From the NCBI GenBank assembly GCA_016987375.1, contig PJRA01000274.1, forward strand, positions 588,596 to 652,595: a stretch of DNA of 64,000 nucleotides, given 5' to 3'. The first letter of the stretch is position 1; each line of letters opens with the position of its first letter. The stretch is from Brachionus koreanus. Its lineage: Eukaryota > Rotifera > Eurotatoria > Ploima > Brachionidae. A program made the translations under genes and the position numbers. Shown here piece after piece: positions 46,801 through 57,478 of this stretch. The notes beneath the pieces were generated by a model, which was given only the letters and a program-made list of their open reading frames with translations, ran no database searches and had not been told where the DNA came from.

Positions 46801-49021
46801 TTTTCGTTCATCCATGTTGTTAACTTAATTTTTGTCTATTTACTTATGCATCACCTGTTAATAGTGTAAAGAAATTCTTTTCGTCAAAGGTGTTGAATAT
46901 TTGGGTCTTTCTATTGGTGAAACCAAATTTATCAATGACTTAGTTGAAGAAAAGTGGAAAAAGGTTGAAAAAAACTTCTATGCCTTATATGGATTAGATT
47001 GTAGGCCGAAGCAAAGCAGTCCTTTCCTAATTGCATTCTAATACAAAAAATTTTGTCAGTCAATTTCAGGCACCTACTCGACTTAATCTTTATTGGAGTT
47101 AAGAAATTTGCCAGAATTACGCCTGTTCTAGAGTCCTTACGTATTGAAAAATAGTGCAAATTTATCAAAAGCATAAAATTTTTTCTTAAAACAGCTTAAA
47201 CTAAGTAATACCTGTCTAAACATATTAACTTATTTAAGAGGATATAATAGGACTTATGAGCAAAAAAACGATTCTATGTGTAAACAACTGTCTAACTTAA
47301 AAAAAATATATCCATAAGTGTTACTGACTTTGATCTAGAAACATCGATTGTCTTGATTGAACATATAAATGCCGATAAAAATTACGGTCTAGTTGACTCG
47401 ATTAAATTCATTTTTTCTAAATTAGAAGAAGAATTTTTAGAAAAGTTAGACAATATCCACCTATTTCAAATTTTAAACGATCTTTTAAAAAAAGAATTGT
47501 TAGTCTACATAAGTTATCGTTAAATTAATAACTGTCTTAAGATACTGCTACGCGAAAAATTTTGTATTTTGTTTTTTTTTTTTTTTAATTCTGTCTATGA
47601 GGCTTAAAAAAAAATTTTAATAATTTTGCAAGATTTTTTTCATCTAAGTTAATATTAATTATCAAAACGAAATTGTATCCTGCATTTATCTTTTTTCTAA
47701 GATTTGTTCATTCTTTAAAAAAAAATATTTGATTAGCGCTGGATAACTAATCCTTTCATTCCTAATAAGCGTAGGAGAATTATTCCTCTCATGTTTAATT
47801 TTTAGCTAAGATTTTCACACATTTGATTTTTAAATAGTAAGATTTTGAAAAAAAATTTAAATTATTTGAATTTAGAATATTTATTAATCTAAGCTACTAA
47901 TTATTTTGTCCATATTTTGTAGAAAAAAAAACTAAAAAAAAAAGAAAAAAAACGGAGGTCGGACGAATTTTTTGACTCTTTATATTTGAATCTTTTTTTT
48001 TTTCATCAAAATAAAAATATTTTGTAACAATTTATTTAATAAAAAAACAAGAAAGAAAAAATAAATGCCGTGTAAAAAATAAAATTAAAATAGATTCAAA
48101 TATGAAAATTTGATAGATAAATGAATTCAGTGTAAAAAAAACAATAAAATTTAGAAAAAAAAATTTAACCCCACGGCCATCATGACGGCCAACACCAAGT
48201 TTTGTAAAAAAAAATATTTTCTAAAATCTGATATTGATTAAATCTGAGATTGTTTTGAATGTTGCACTAAGTTCTATGAGAAGATAAGTCATATTCTTCA
48301 TTTTTGTATAAAATTTTTTATTACAATTTAATTTTTTAATAGAATTAGATAATTAAAAAGCCAAATAATATCTATAAATTTAATTTAAAAAACGATTCAA
48401 TTTAACTTTAAGGACCAAGCTGCATGGTACAAATTATACTCGAGAGTTTCAAAATATTGTCTTGTGGCAAACAATTTTAAATTCAATGACACAGAAGATA
48501 AAAATAAAACTGAAGATTCTGAAGCTTTACAGGCTAATACTCCAAAATTACCAGAAATACTTAACCCTTCAAGCTCAGTAGTAATGCCAGTTAATTTTTA
48601 CAAATTTGAAAATGCAACAAATGTGTCTCACATCAGCAAAATTTTCAAAGAAAATGATGAAAAAAATTTAATGAGTGCTCTTACTTGTGGTTTGAATGAA
48701 AGCGATGATAACTTTATCGTAGATTTGGTATATTTTACCAATATATTAAAAAGCTCAATTCATTTTTATAACAATATTTAGAGTGTGGGAAGTCAATTGA
48801 AATTTTTAAAAATTGGCGGATTTAATAGAAGCGAAAGAGTCGGCAAGATAAATCGTCTTATTGAAATTGAGTCCTATCTATTGGAAATTAAACGTCTAAT
48901 AGAACCAAAGAATCAATTAAGAGAAATTCAATTTTCGCCTGAAATTCAAGTACCACAAGATATATTAGAAAGTCTAAACAACAATGAAGAATCAAAAGCG
49001 GCAAAACCACCAAAGAAATAA
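43896..49021 (+). CDS. ENO4: Enolase 4 (enolase-like, sperm/cilium type)
   Basis: Seven exons: 43896-44048, 44301-44966, 45024-45152, 45294-45365, 45415-45705, 48413-48727, 48782-49021. All junctions are phase 0, giving 621 aa (human ENO4 628). The N terminus 'INELKKQAIQFYTEN', 'SPYDVYGYLSEFFAKF' is the ENO4-specific DPY30-like/helical region. The enolase part has 'GKQNLVKEFIILPKP', 'DPEKGKYESG' and 'FLKIGGFNRSERVGKINRLI', matching 'FIKLGGLSRGERVTKYNRLL'. ENO4 members associate with sperm flagella and glycolysis. The segment where enolases carry their catalytic Lys ('LKxNQIG') reads 'VMPVNFYKF' here, so activity is doubtful. The 2.7-kb fifth intron contains a mariner derivative and LINE relics. 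Confidence 0.9.
46568..46858 (-). mobile_element. Tc1/mariner-like transposon, internally deleted, with assembly gap
   Basis: 35-bp inverted ends at 46566-46600 ('gggtgatgcataagtaaatg') and 46826-46860 ('catttacttatgcatcac' type) match with two mismatches and are bounded by TA, the mariner target site. The minus strand before the right end encodes 'DINPPNVPQARAIENFWDCL' and 'SEKVYEGG', the C-terminal catalytic region of a Tc1/mariner transposase (N-P..-P-x-x-R-x-I-E-N-F-W). A 65-bp N gap (46611-46675) lies inside. At about 290 bp it cannot be autonomous. Confidence 0.85.
46611..46675. other. Assembly gap (65 N)
   Basis: A run of N inside the mariner-derived element. Confidence 0.99.
46861..47530 (+). 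mobile_element. LINE ORF2 C-terminal relic in ENO4 intron
   Basis: Broken plus-strand frames read 'GVEYLGLSIGETKFINDLVE', 'KKVEKNFYALYGLDC', 'YKKFCQSIS' and, further on, 'YLRGYNRTYEQKND'. These are typical of the region downstream of the reverse-transcriptase core in LINE ORF2. Stops and frameshifts are frequent. Confidence 0.55.
48060..48205. mobile_element. MITE family A half copy
   Basis: 'attcaaatatgaaaatttga', 'acaataaaatttag' and 'cggccaacaccaagtttt' match the right half of the MITE at 13934-14163 and of the one at 10200-10614. The terminal inverted repeat is missing, so this is a truncated copy. It lies in the ENO4 intron. Confidence 0.7.
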
Positions 49022-49390
49022 ATAATATTTTCTCAAGATTTTTTCTAATGAATAAAAATTTTGAAACATTTTAACAAATTTTATTTCAAAACTAATCATT
49101 TTTTAAGAAACATCATGATTCTGCATTTTTAAAGACAATTTTATTCAAATTCATATTTTTTAACAACGCTTAGAAAAAAATATGAGGGTTGAATTTTTTA
49201 GATTAGATCTAGAATCCTCTTTTAAAAATAAAAAGCACCATTGATTTTAAAACATGTTAAAATTTTAATTTTCATGTACAAACAGCTTAAACGCAGTTTA
49301 AATATAATCATTGAAAATTTCTATAAAAGCTTGATTTTTCTGTTTTTTGTTTAAATAGAAGCATAAAGAAATCTCGAAATTCGATTCAAA
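49022..49390. other. Spacer between ENO4 and peroxiredoxin
   Basis: About 370 bp of A+T-rich DNA carrying the peroxiredoxin promoter and 5' leader. No recognisable site. Confidence 0.5.
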
Positions 49391-50092
49391 ATGTCCGGCC
49401 CAAGAGTTCAATACCCAGCACCAAATTTTAAAGGAACCGCTGTTGTCAATGGTGAATTCAAAGATATTCAATTATCAGACTATAAAGGAAAGTACTTAGT
49501 CGTTTTCTTTTATCCATTGGACTTGTAAGTTTGAAAAAAAAACTTTAATTGTTTTCATTTGAATAACAAATTTAAAGCACTTTTGTATGTCCGACTGAAA
49601 TAGTTGCATTTAGTGAAAAAATGGATGAATTCAGAGCGATAAACACCGAAGTTGTTGGTGTGTCAACTGATAGTCATTTCAGTCACCTTGCTTGGTAATT
49701 TAGCCAAATAAAGATTATATTTTCAAATAACTAATAAAATATTAAGGATCAATTTGAGCCGAAAACAAGGTGGCTTGGGTGGTCTAAACTACCCATTATT
49801 GAGTGATTTCAACAAAACAATGGCCAGAGATTATGGAGTTTTAGTAGAGAATGATGGAGTTGCTCTTAGAGGTTTGTTCATCATTGACCCTAAAGGAGTA
49901 TTGAGGCAAATCACTGTCAATGATTTACCAGTCGGTAGATCAGTGGATGAAACTTTGAGATTGGTCAAAGCCTTTCAATTTGTTGAAGAACATGGTGAAG
50001 TTTGTCCAGCGAATTGGGATCCAAAGAAAAATGCTGCTACGATCAAACCAAATCCAAAGGAATCACTCGAATATTTTGGAAAACAAAATTAA
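49391..50092 (+). CDS. PRDX2: Typical 2-Cys peroxiredoxin, cytosolic (PRDX1/2-like)
   Basis: Three exons: 49391-49524, 49578-49694, 49747-50092, giving 198 aa, exactly the usual PRDX1/2 length. The peroxidatic Cys is in '[14 protein letters not shown]', the resolving Cys in '[12 protein letters not shown]', with 'GGLGGLNYP' and C-terminal '[10 protein letters not shown]', the GGLG and YF motifs that make eukaryotic enzymes sensitive to overoxidation. There is no presequence. Both introns are at the positions of the last two in the peroxiredoxin at 39835, and the third exon has the same length (346 bp). It reduces H2O2 through thioredoxin and can act as a chaperone or redox relay. It converges with SCFD2, the stop codons being 216 bp apart. 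Confidence 0.96.
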
Positions 50093-50307
50093 ATTTTAAT
50101 TCAACTAATTTTAACTAAAAATTTCTTAATTTTAAATCGAATATAATTTTCAAATTTAGTAATAAATTATTTTATTAGATAAAATAAATGTAGTTTTTTT
50201 TTCAATCAATGAAAATTTTTTTTAAAGTTGGTTATTGATAAATTATTATTTTTAAATTTTATTCAAAAAAAAATATTGGATAAAAGTTTAATATAAATAT
50301 GTAGAAA

Positions 50308-53300
50308 TTAGTTAATTAAATGTCTCAAAAGTTTTTCTTGATTGTAAAAATGGGAACTTCCTATTAAAACCTTAAAAAACATAAAAAAATTAATCATCTG
50401 ATTTATGAACAATAGATATCATACCTTTTTTTCGCCTAAACTACCTTGGTTGAATATTTCTTTAACTAATTTGTATTCATATGAAGAAATTCCACCAATT
50501 ATATAAATTATTATAAAATCATTATTCAATGGATGTGGTTTATTAGATGTTGACATGAAACTTGAATTAAATTTAAGTTTTTTTTATAAAATACCCGAAT
50601 ATTTTTACCCCATTTTGAAGCTTTTCAAAAGATTGCCCAATCCTTCTGATCCAGAAGTTTTATACTCAAGATCTGTAAGCTGTTCTGGTGATTCTGCTGT
50701 ATCAATAATGTTCTCACAAACTTGGCTTATTAACGGCTTATAGGAATAATTATTATTTGATTCATTTTGTTTAATTAATTCCCTTTTTTTAAAATAATCT
50801 TTTAAAATGTTTCTAAAAGTAAAAATACAGTTGATTTACCTTTTATCTTTTAAATTTTTTCTATAATTCTTCAAATTTTTGAGATTTTGAAAAAATGTGT
50901 CCACAAGTTGGGTAAAATTTTCATGGTCTTTGACTTTAAAGAACAATATTTAATTTATAATGTATATTTATAATGTATGGATGTGAATATTGGAGCAAAC
51001 AATTTTAAATAATTTTTTAATTTAGCCTCGTAACTCTTGAAGAAATGTATTAACTAATACAGATTTTTTATCAATCATCAAACTTCTGTAGTTATTTTTG
51101 ATAATTTCCTAAAACATTTACTGATTTGCAGACATGCAGAGTTGATGATGCAAAATTTGTACCAACTGATAAATTTTACACAGTTTTGATGCTAAATTAA
51201 TTATAATTTTAAATATTTTTTTGTTTTTATTCCAAAATTCTCAATGTTAGTTTCTTGTTAATAGAAAATTTATTACTTTTGTTGAAAAAATCTAAATCTG
51301 ATTTAATTTTTGCATCTTGTTCTAGGTTTTTAGATTGAAATTGATTTATCAAGAGTTTTTTTATTCGTTCCTCTTCTTCTACACCATAAAAACATTCCTC
51401 GCCAATAAGACCGTAAACATAGATTAACATGATAATCAAATCACTTACAAAATAACTATTTTTATCATCGTTTTGATCTAATTTTTCGCTAAAAAAAGCA
51501 TATAAACGACTTATAACACTTGGTCCATCTTTATCCAATAAATTTTGAGTTAAGTTTCTGGTGAATGATATTAGTTTATCAAAGCTTTGCTGTCTAGGAG
51601 TTTGTGGGTCACTTATTTGGCAGTATGCACTCAGTATTTGCACTAAATCTAAATTTTCCGAAAAAACTTTTTTGTTTGATCTTAAAAAAATTAAATTTAA
51701 AAAAAGAAAAAATTAAAACCCCGAATATAATTGTTTACTTCATGCCATTTCTTATTTGAGATTTGATCGATTCAGAATTAATGCGAACAGCTTTTTTTCC
51801 TGACTCGCTTAGAGGGAAAACTTCACATAATTTACGGTAAACATCCAGCATGCATTCCTAGATTTTTAATCCCAAAATAAAAAGAATTTCTTTGATTTTT
51901 TTTTAATATTAATTTCACTTTGGGTTTCTGAGAGAAAAAAACTTGTATTAAATTGTCACATCTTTCTGTAGATGCATGAAAATAATTTCCTGGTAAAATA
52001 CTTAAATAATAAAAAAATATATTAAAACAAAGCAAGGTAAAAGAAAAATTTTATTTTATTTTTTGGCCACAAACACAACCAACTTTTGCAAAAATTAAAT
52101 ATGATCAAAATTTATTATAATGCATTGTCAGCACTGTTCAGAAAATTTTTTTAAACAAAAAATATTTAAACCTCGAGAAATTAATAATTTTTTCTTTTTT
52201 ATAATTTAAACACTTTAAATCTAAAGCATCCTTGTGTTGTAAGTTTGAAATATTAAAAATAGAATGTTTGTTGAGATTTAATTACGCGTTAGTTAGAAAA
52301 ATTTTTAAAAGAAAATTTAATACCTTTTAAAATTGTTTTCAAATAAAAAATTTCTCAAATCTACTTTAACATCATTTGATTGAGGATTTAAATTTAACAG
52401 TATATTATTCATTTTATCAAAAACTGTTTCTTCATGATACAATGCGTTCATTGAAATATCCATATTTCGGTCAATAAGTAATAGTGTCACTTTATTAGGT
52501 GAATTCTAAAAATAATTAGTTTAATAATTTTTTTTTCAATATATATTTCGATACTTTTCTTCTCAATTTTGAATCTGAGGACTGATTTAGTTCATTAGCT
52601 ATGATAGAGCTAAGCACACCAAGAGTATAACAATCATCTTTGGCGTCTAAATTTTCAAGCATTTCATTTATAGAATTGGTGACGGCTTGAAATTCGTTTA
52701 GTTGTGATTCACTCAAAGCTAGATACAAATTATGCATGGTGTCTTTAACTGTTGAATTGGTAGAGCTTAGTGCATGCAAATCAGTTACTTCCTGTCTAAC
52801 TAATTTATTGTACTCCTCAATGCTGACAAATTGGTAGAGATTTTCTGTATTCAATGACCAACTTGATAAAGGATTCAAAAATAAATTAGTTTCCTGATTA
52901 TTAGTCAAAATTGCAAATGGAAATTTTTCATAAATAATGTCACAAGTGTAATTCTTTAGAAGAAGAACATAAAAAAAAAGATTCTTTGATCATATTTGTA
53001 AACTTACAGCATTTGACATCCATATTAAGCAATCATCGCGTAGTTGGTCAAACAAGTCTTTACTTATCCCATAAAAATTAGGGTGTAAATTTGTAATTAT
53101 TGTAATAAATTGAAAATTGCTTGAGGTTAATATATCTTTGAGGATTTCGATTACAAGACCTTTAAGAGGTTGGGATATTAAAAATACAGCCTTTAGATGA
53201 TGACCACCATTCTTAAGAAAAAAAGTTTAATTTGGTTTTGAAAAACGGCTAGAAAAATTAAAAATTTACCTCAAATGAGCTGAATTTTTTTATGTTAAAA

Positions 53301-53473
53301 GCGCCAGCTTTCTTAATAAGTTTATCAATTCCGACAGTCAAGTTAAACCATTCCAAAAATTGATGATCGGCAAAAATTATAGATTTGTTTAATTTTTTTA
53401 ATATCTTGTCATTTAGTTCATATTGATAATTAAGAATATTATCTACTGAAAGCATATTTATTGGATTCGTCAT
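50308..53473 (-). CDS. SCFD2: SCFD2, Sec1/Munc18-family protein
   Basis: Eleven exons (minus): 53473-53270, 53211-53008, 52953-52555, 52505-52324, 52000-51943, 51857-51739, 51680-51277, 50933-50840, 50812-50609, 50560-50425, 50370-50308. Phases agree, giving 688 aa (human 684). Matches to human SCFD2 run end to end: 'KAVFLISQPLKGLVIEILKD' (human 'KAVFVLSCLLKGRTVEILRD'), 'WMSNANYTCDI', 'TLLLIDRNMD' (the Sec1 'LLDR' block), 'LIIMLIYVYGLIGE', 'SYKPLISQV' and 'FIIIYIIGGISSYEYKLVKE'. SM proteins clasp SNARE bundles to drive fusion; SCFD2's exact SNARE partners are little known. The 343-bp intron between exons 7 and 8 contains an open stretch (EIIKNNYRSLM) that does not fit the phase and is not used in the model. 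Confidence 0.9.
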
Positions 53474-53868
53474 GTTTTTTTTATTTAAAAATATCAATTT
53501 TTAAAAATTTTCATTAACATCAATACTTTCATAGTAAAAATGAAATATGACGTTTAAGTTTCAAAGTCAGAACAAAGTTAAAATTAGGTTTTATTTTTTA
53601 TCTTCTTAATACATTGTTTTTTGAATAGATAAATTTTAAAAAATTTTTCTCAAGTAAATATTTTTATCAAAAATTTTCTTATTTTTTTAATTTTATGTAA
53701 ATTTTAAGAAATTTTGAAATATGCTCGAAATAAAAATGTTTTGTTTTTTTTTCTGGCTCTAATTTTGGAATTAATTCTATTTTTAAACCAAAAAAATTTT
53801 TAATAAATACAAAAGTTAAAAATTATTCGGCCTAATCTTACAAATTTCAATTATTTCAAAATTTGAAA

Positions 53869-54333
53869 ATGTCTACAGAACCAGTTGTAACGCCAGAATC
53901 GAAGAAGGTAATTGATGAAAATTCGGAAAGAATGAAACATATGGGTCATAAAGGAAGAGAAAAAATGGGGGAATTGGGACATATGACCAAAGAAAGAGCC
54001 GGAGAATACATCCAAGGAGCCCGTGAGCTTTCTGAAGAAATTAAAGAAAAAACTTTGGAAATGACTGAAGAAGCAAGAGAAAAAGCGGGTGAAGCGTATC
54101 GAAAAGCGCTGGAAAGAGGAGGAGAAATGAAGGGACATACCAAGAGTATTCTGGAAAGTGCAGCAGAGAGTTTTATTCATGCAAAAGATTATGTTTCAGA
54201 AACTATTAAAAGTACCAGTAGAGCAGGAAAAGAGAAAATTGAGCACATTGGAGATATAATCAAGCAAAGGACCAGGCGATTTTCTGGACATAAGGCAGAA
54301 TCTGAGGAACATTCAAAATCGACTCGTGGATAA
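53869..54333 (+). CDS. Short LEA-like protein, 154 aa
   Basis: A single exon; I use the ATG at 53869 (MSTEPVVTPESKK). It has the same Lys/Glu/Ala-rich amphipathic composition as the 540-aa protein, but only about three repeat-like units ('REKMGELGHMTKERAGEYI', 'REKAGEAYRKALERGGEM'). The C-terminal module is conserved: 'SILESAAESFIHAKDYV', then 'GKEKIEHIGDIIKQ', and a final 'KSTRG'. There is no signal peptide or membrane helix. Likely role is that of a group-3 LEA-like stress protectant in the cytosol (inference from composition). It converges on MAT1, with 130 bp between stop codons. Confidence 0.8.
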   Translation: MSTEPVVTPESKKVIDENSERMKHMGHKGREKMGELGHMTKERAGEYIQGARELSEEIKEKTLEMTEEAREKAGEAYRKALERGGEMKGHTKSILESAAESFIHAKDYVSETIKSTSRAGKEKIEHIGDIIKQRTRRFSGHKAESEEHSKSTRG

Positions 54334-54462
54334 ATTTTTGTTTAATTTAAGATTTTAAATAAAAAGTTAAAATATCTTTAAAAAATTTTATTAATATTTT
54401 GATTACAAAAATATTTGTTGAAGGATTCAATTTTTTTATTTGATTAATTAAATTATTGCCTT

Positions 54463-55394
54463 TTATTGACCATCTAAAGCGGGATAACTGCGAACTGTGA
54501 AATAAAGATCAGCGAATGAATCATTCAGGAGACGTTGAATTGGAACATAAGGTGGAAAGCCACATGCTAGATTATAGGAATTTGAGCCCATATTCAAGGA
54601 ATAACTAATAAATAACTTAATATCAAATAAAAAATTTTTTTACATTCAATTTACTTTTGTAATATTTCTGTCATACTTGGCATATTTGGACCATGATGAT
54701 AAAAAGTATAAGGGGTGTATTCATATAATTGATTTTCTTTTTTAGGTTCCATAATTATCTTTAATTAATTAAATTTAAATTTACACTAATTTAAAACATT
54801 AAATTGCTTACTCTTGATCGATTCTTAGCGCTTTCTTTAGCTTCTTTTTTAAGTTCTTCAATTTTTTTAAGAGACTGTTCCTCATCTAATTCATTTGCCA
54901 GATTAAAAACTTGATTGAATATTGTTCAAGAATATAATAATGAAAAAATTATATATCTTACTTAGTGTTTCAACAGTTTCGAGATAATCGTTAAATTCCC
55001 TTAAACTAGGAAACTCATTTTCGCTACGAATTAGACTTTAAAAAATTATAAAATAAATTAAGGAATTAATTTAATAATAAAAATGTTTAATAAAATTACT
55101 CTTTGTAGTATTTTTTGCGGATAGCCACCTCTTTTTCAATATAAGTGTCCTCGTATATTTTGTCTCTGAACTCGCTTTTTTTAAGCAAACGCTTACATTT
55201 GGGACATTGACCAGAGCCTCGATAAAATAACTGTTCAACACAAGTTTCACATCTAAATTAGAAATATGACTAAATTTAAAAAAATCAAGAAATTATTTTT
55301 ACAAGACGTGGGCACATATATTGATCATCAGTTTCATGTTAGGTTTATTGTATTTACTTGTTTTGCAATGTGGACATGTTTCAATTTCGTCCAT
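54463..55394 (-). CDS. MNAT1: MAT1, assembly factor of the CDK-activating kinase, shortened
   Basis: Six exons (minus): 55394-55303, 55252-55100, 55035-54962, 54909-54812, 54758-54655, 54604-54463. Phases agree, giving 220 aa (human 309). The N-terminal RING is intact: C7/C10, C27/H29, C32/C35 and C47/C50, with 'CPHCKTSKYNKP' and 'GQCPKC'. Next come 'FPSLREFNDYLETVETLIFN' and the C-terminal CDK7-cyclin H binding part 'QLYEYTPYTFYHHGPNMP' (human 'ALYEYQPLQIETYGPHVP'). About 90 residues of the central coiled coil that contacts XPD are missing; no intron near 54759-54811 is large enough to hide them. It is a subunit of CAK and TFIIH. Head-to-head with the TBC gene. Confidence 0.9.
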
Positions 55395-55602
55395 TGTTTT
55401 TCAATTGAAAAGTGAAAATAATTTTAATTTAAAAAAAAAAAAATATTTTTGAATGCTAAATATATGTTAAAATAGTTTTTTTTTATAAAAATATTTTAAT
55501 TTACTTTGTTTTTTAAGACAAATTTTTAGCTGTAAAAAACTTATCTTTTTTTTGTCATATGAACTAAGAATTTTTATTTTATTATTAATATTTATTTTTA
55601 AA
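55395..55602. promoter_or_regulatory. Bidirectional promoter between MAT1 and TBC gene
   Basis: Two divergent start codons are 208 bp apart, so the promoters share this AT-rich interval. No specific element can be assigned. Confidence 0.5.
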
Positions 55603-57382
55603 ATGAAGCCAATCGATTCGGAAAGGTTTTTAGAATTTTTCGATCAAGACTTTCGACTCATAAAAGAACATGAATTTAGAAAAACTGTCTTTTATGGTAA
55701 GCATTACTTAATGCTGCTACTTTTTATTTTAAAAAAAATAAACAAAATTTTCTTTTTAACAATATTTCAAAATTTTAAGAAATTTTTTAGATGGCATTGC
55801 CGAAAATTACAGACAAATTGTATGGAGATTTTTGTTTCAATTTTATCCTTTCAAGTCAACCAAAAGGTAAAGAATTCAAGATTAATTTCAAATAAATTTT
55901 TTTTTTATTAATTGAGTGTTTGTTTTGTAATTTTTTTCAATCTGAAAAATTAAAATAAAATTAAAAACATTAAAAAGAAAAAACCAAAGACTTTAAATTT
56001 TTGTTTAAGAGAACGTTTTGTTAAAAGATATGAAAAGCTTGTTGAGTATGAACTTTTAAAGAATAGATGGTCGAAAATTCATCAAAATATATTAGTTTTA
56101 AAAGTCAAAGAAGATGAATGTAATTTTAGAATAATTTTATTTTTAAGTTTTATTTTTTTGGCCATTAGATGATACTATTCCTTCTCTTGGTGTTGATTTT
56201 AACTGTTCAATTGATTTAACTGACGACTTCTATCGAAGTCATAGCATAGCCCCGATTGAAAATCACTTTGAAGAAAAACAAGATATAAATTTAGACTATC
56301 TAAAGATCCAAAGCATATTGAATGTTTCTAGAAAGAAAATAAACAATACAAAGCTTATGAATGATATTAAGCAAATCGATAAGGATATAGAAAGAACAGG
56401 ATTTTTGATTGAAATGGATGCAAATAATTTAGGAGACAGTGCCAAAATTAAAAGTTGTCTTCGAAATGTATTGATCACGTTTTCAGCTTTTAATCAAAGC
56501 TCTAGTGATGAAATGTTTAACAAAGGATGCTTAGATTTAGGATATACTCAAGGGTCAGTAAAATTTAATATTCAAAAATTTTCAAAAATTTGTATACCCT
56601 AGAAATCCCAAAGAATTAATAAAAAAATTTTCAAAAATTTGTATACCCTAGAAATCCCAAAGAATTAATAAAAAAAAAACTATCAGACTTTTTTAAAAAA
56701 AATATTTTTTTTGTTATTTTTTTAAAATTTGTTTATTTAAAGGATGAATGAAATAGCAAGTGTTTTTATGAGTGTATTTGACCAAGAATCTATAGTCTAT
56801 TGGTGCTTTTCGAACTACATGCTAAAAGACACATACTCCAGAAGCACGATTACTTTGAATACGATTCAAATTACTGATAGCCACTCTTTAAAAATCAACG
56901 CGGCTCACTATTTTAGTGACTCGGGGATGTCTAAAAAACTAGCTCATTTAAAATATCTATTTGAAATTATCGATCCCGAGTATTATCAAAAGCTAGTCTC
57001 ATTTAACTTGGATAATTTTAGTTTTTGTCATGAATGGCTTTTATTGAATTTTAAGCGATGCTTTAAATCAACAAGTGAATACCAAAAATGTCTCGAAGCC
57101 TTATCTAGTCGTTATATTGAATTTCACAATGCAACACTAAAAAATATCAATGTCAAGAATTTGTACAATTTTGATCTATTTATTTGCATATCACTAATGC
57201 TTGAACTAAGAAATGAAGTGCTCAATAAGATCGAAAATGAAATGGATTTTTTTGAGACATTTTCAAAATTTAATAAAAGCCACTATTTTGAAATAAACTT
57301 TCGAAAAGTTATTCGAAAAGCCCAAGAAATTTTTGACAAATATTGCATTATTAGTCACTCTAGCCCTAATTTAAATAATTAA
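55603..57382 (+). CDS. TBC-domain Rab GTPase-activating protein (TBC1D25/15-like)
   Basis: Five exons: 55603-55696, 55791-55866, 56010-56119, 56169-56553, 56743-57382, giving 434 aa. TBC blocks are present in order: 'YRQIVWRFLFQFYPFKSTKR', 'YELLKNRWSKI', the arginine finger in 'IDKDIERTGF', the glutamine finger in 'GYTQGMNEI', then 'KLAHLKYLFEIIDPEYYQKL' and 'FCHEWLLLNFKRCF'. The 'KxAHLKxLxxxxDPxxYxxL' run is closest to TBC1D25. Both catalytic fingers are kept, so it should stimulate GTP hydrolysis by a Rab; TBC1D25 acts on Rab34 or Rab33B in autophagy, which cannot be inferred here. It starts directly at the TBC domain without the long N terminus of the human protein. It converges with a LEA-like gene, 96 bp away. 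Confidence 0.85.
56579..56677. repeat. 49-bp tandem duplication in a TBC intron
   Basis: The unit 'tttcaaaaatttgtatac...' (49 bp, ending in poly-A) occurs twice head-to-tail without mismatch apart from poly-A length. It follows the splice donor at 56554 and creates no coding sequence. Confidence 0.9.
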
Positions 57383-57478
57383 TAATTTAATAAAATTTTT
57401 TAAATCTCTAAATTGATCTTAAAATACATATAATCTAAAAAATCTAGTAAAAAATATTTATTGAAAAAAAAATTAGTT

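Larger units (their letters stand above)
45780..48010. repeat. Dispersed repeat C, copy 1 (split by mariner and LINE)
   Basis: Two segments match copy 2 at the right end of the window. 46190-46330 ('caaatattttatccatatat', 'ttgctac', 'atttgtct') corresponds to 62880-62975. 47735-48000 ('gcgctggataactaatcctt', 'ttttagcta', 'attttcacaca', 'atagtaag') corresponds to 63505-63900. The mariner element and LINE piece lie between them. The repeat type is unknown; LINE-derived 3' DNA is likely. Confidence 0.65.

Noticed and set aside
50555..50743. Plus-strand open frame opposite SCFD2
   Set aside because: It is antisense to two well-supported SCFD2 exons.
50952..51120. Minus-strand stretch EIIKNNYRSLMIDKK as an SCFD2 exon
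   Set aside because: It cannot be joined in frame, while the direct splice 51277 to 50933 is canonical and matches human SCFD2.
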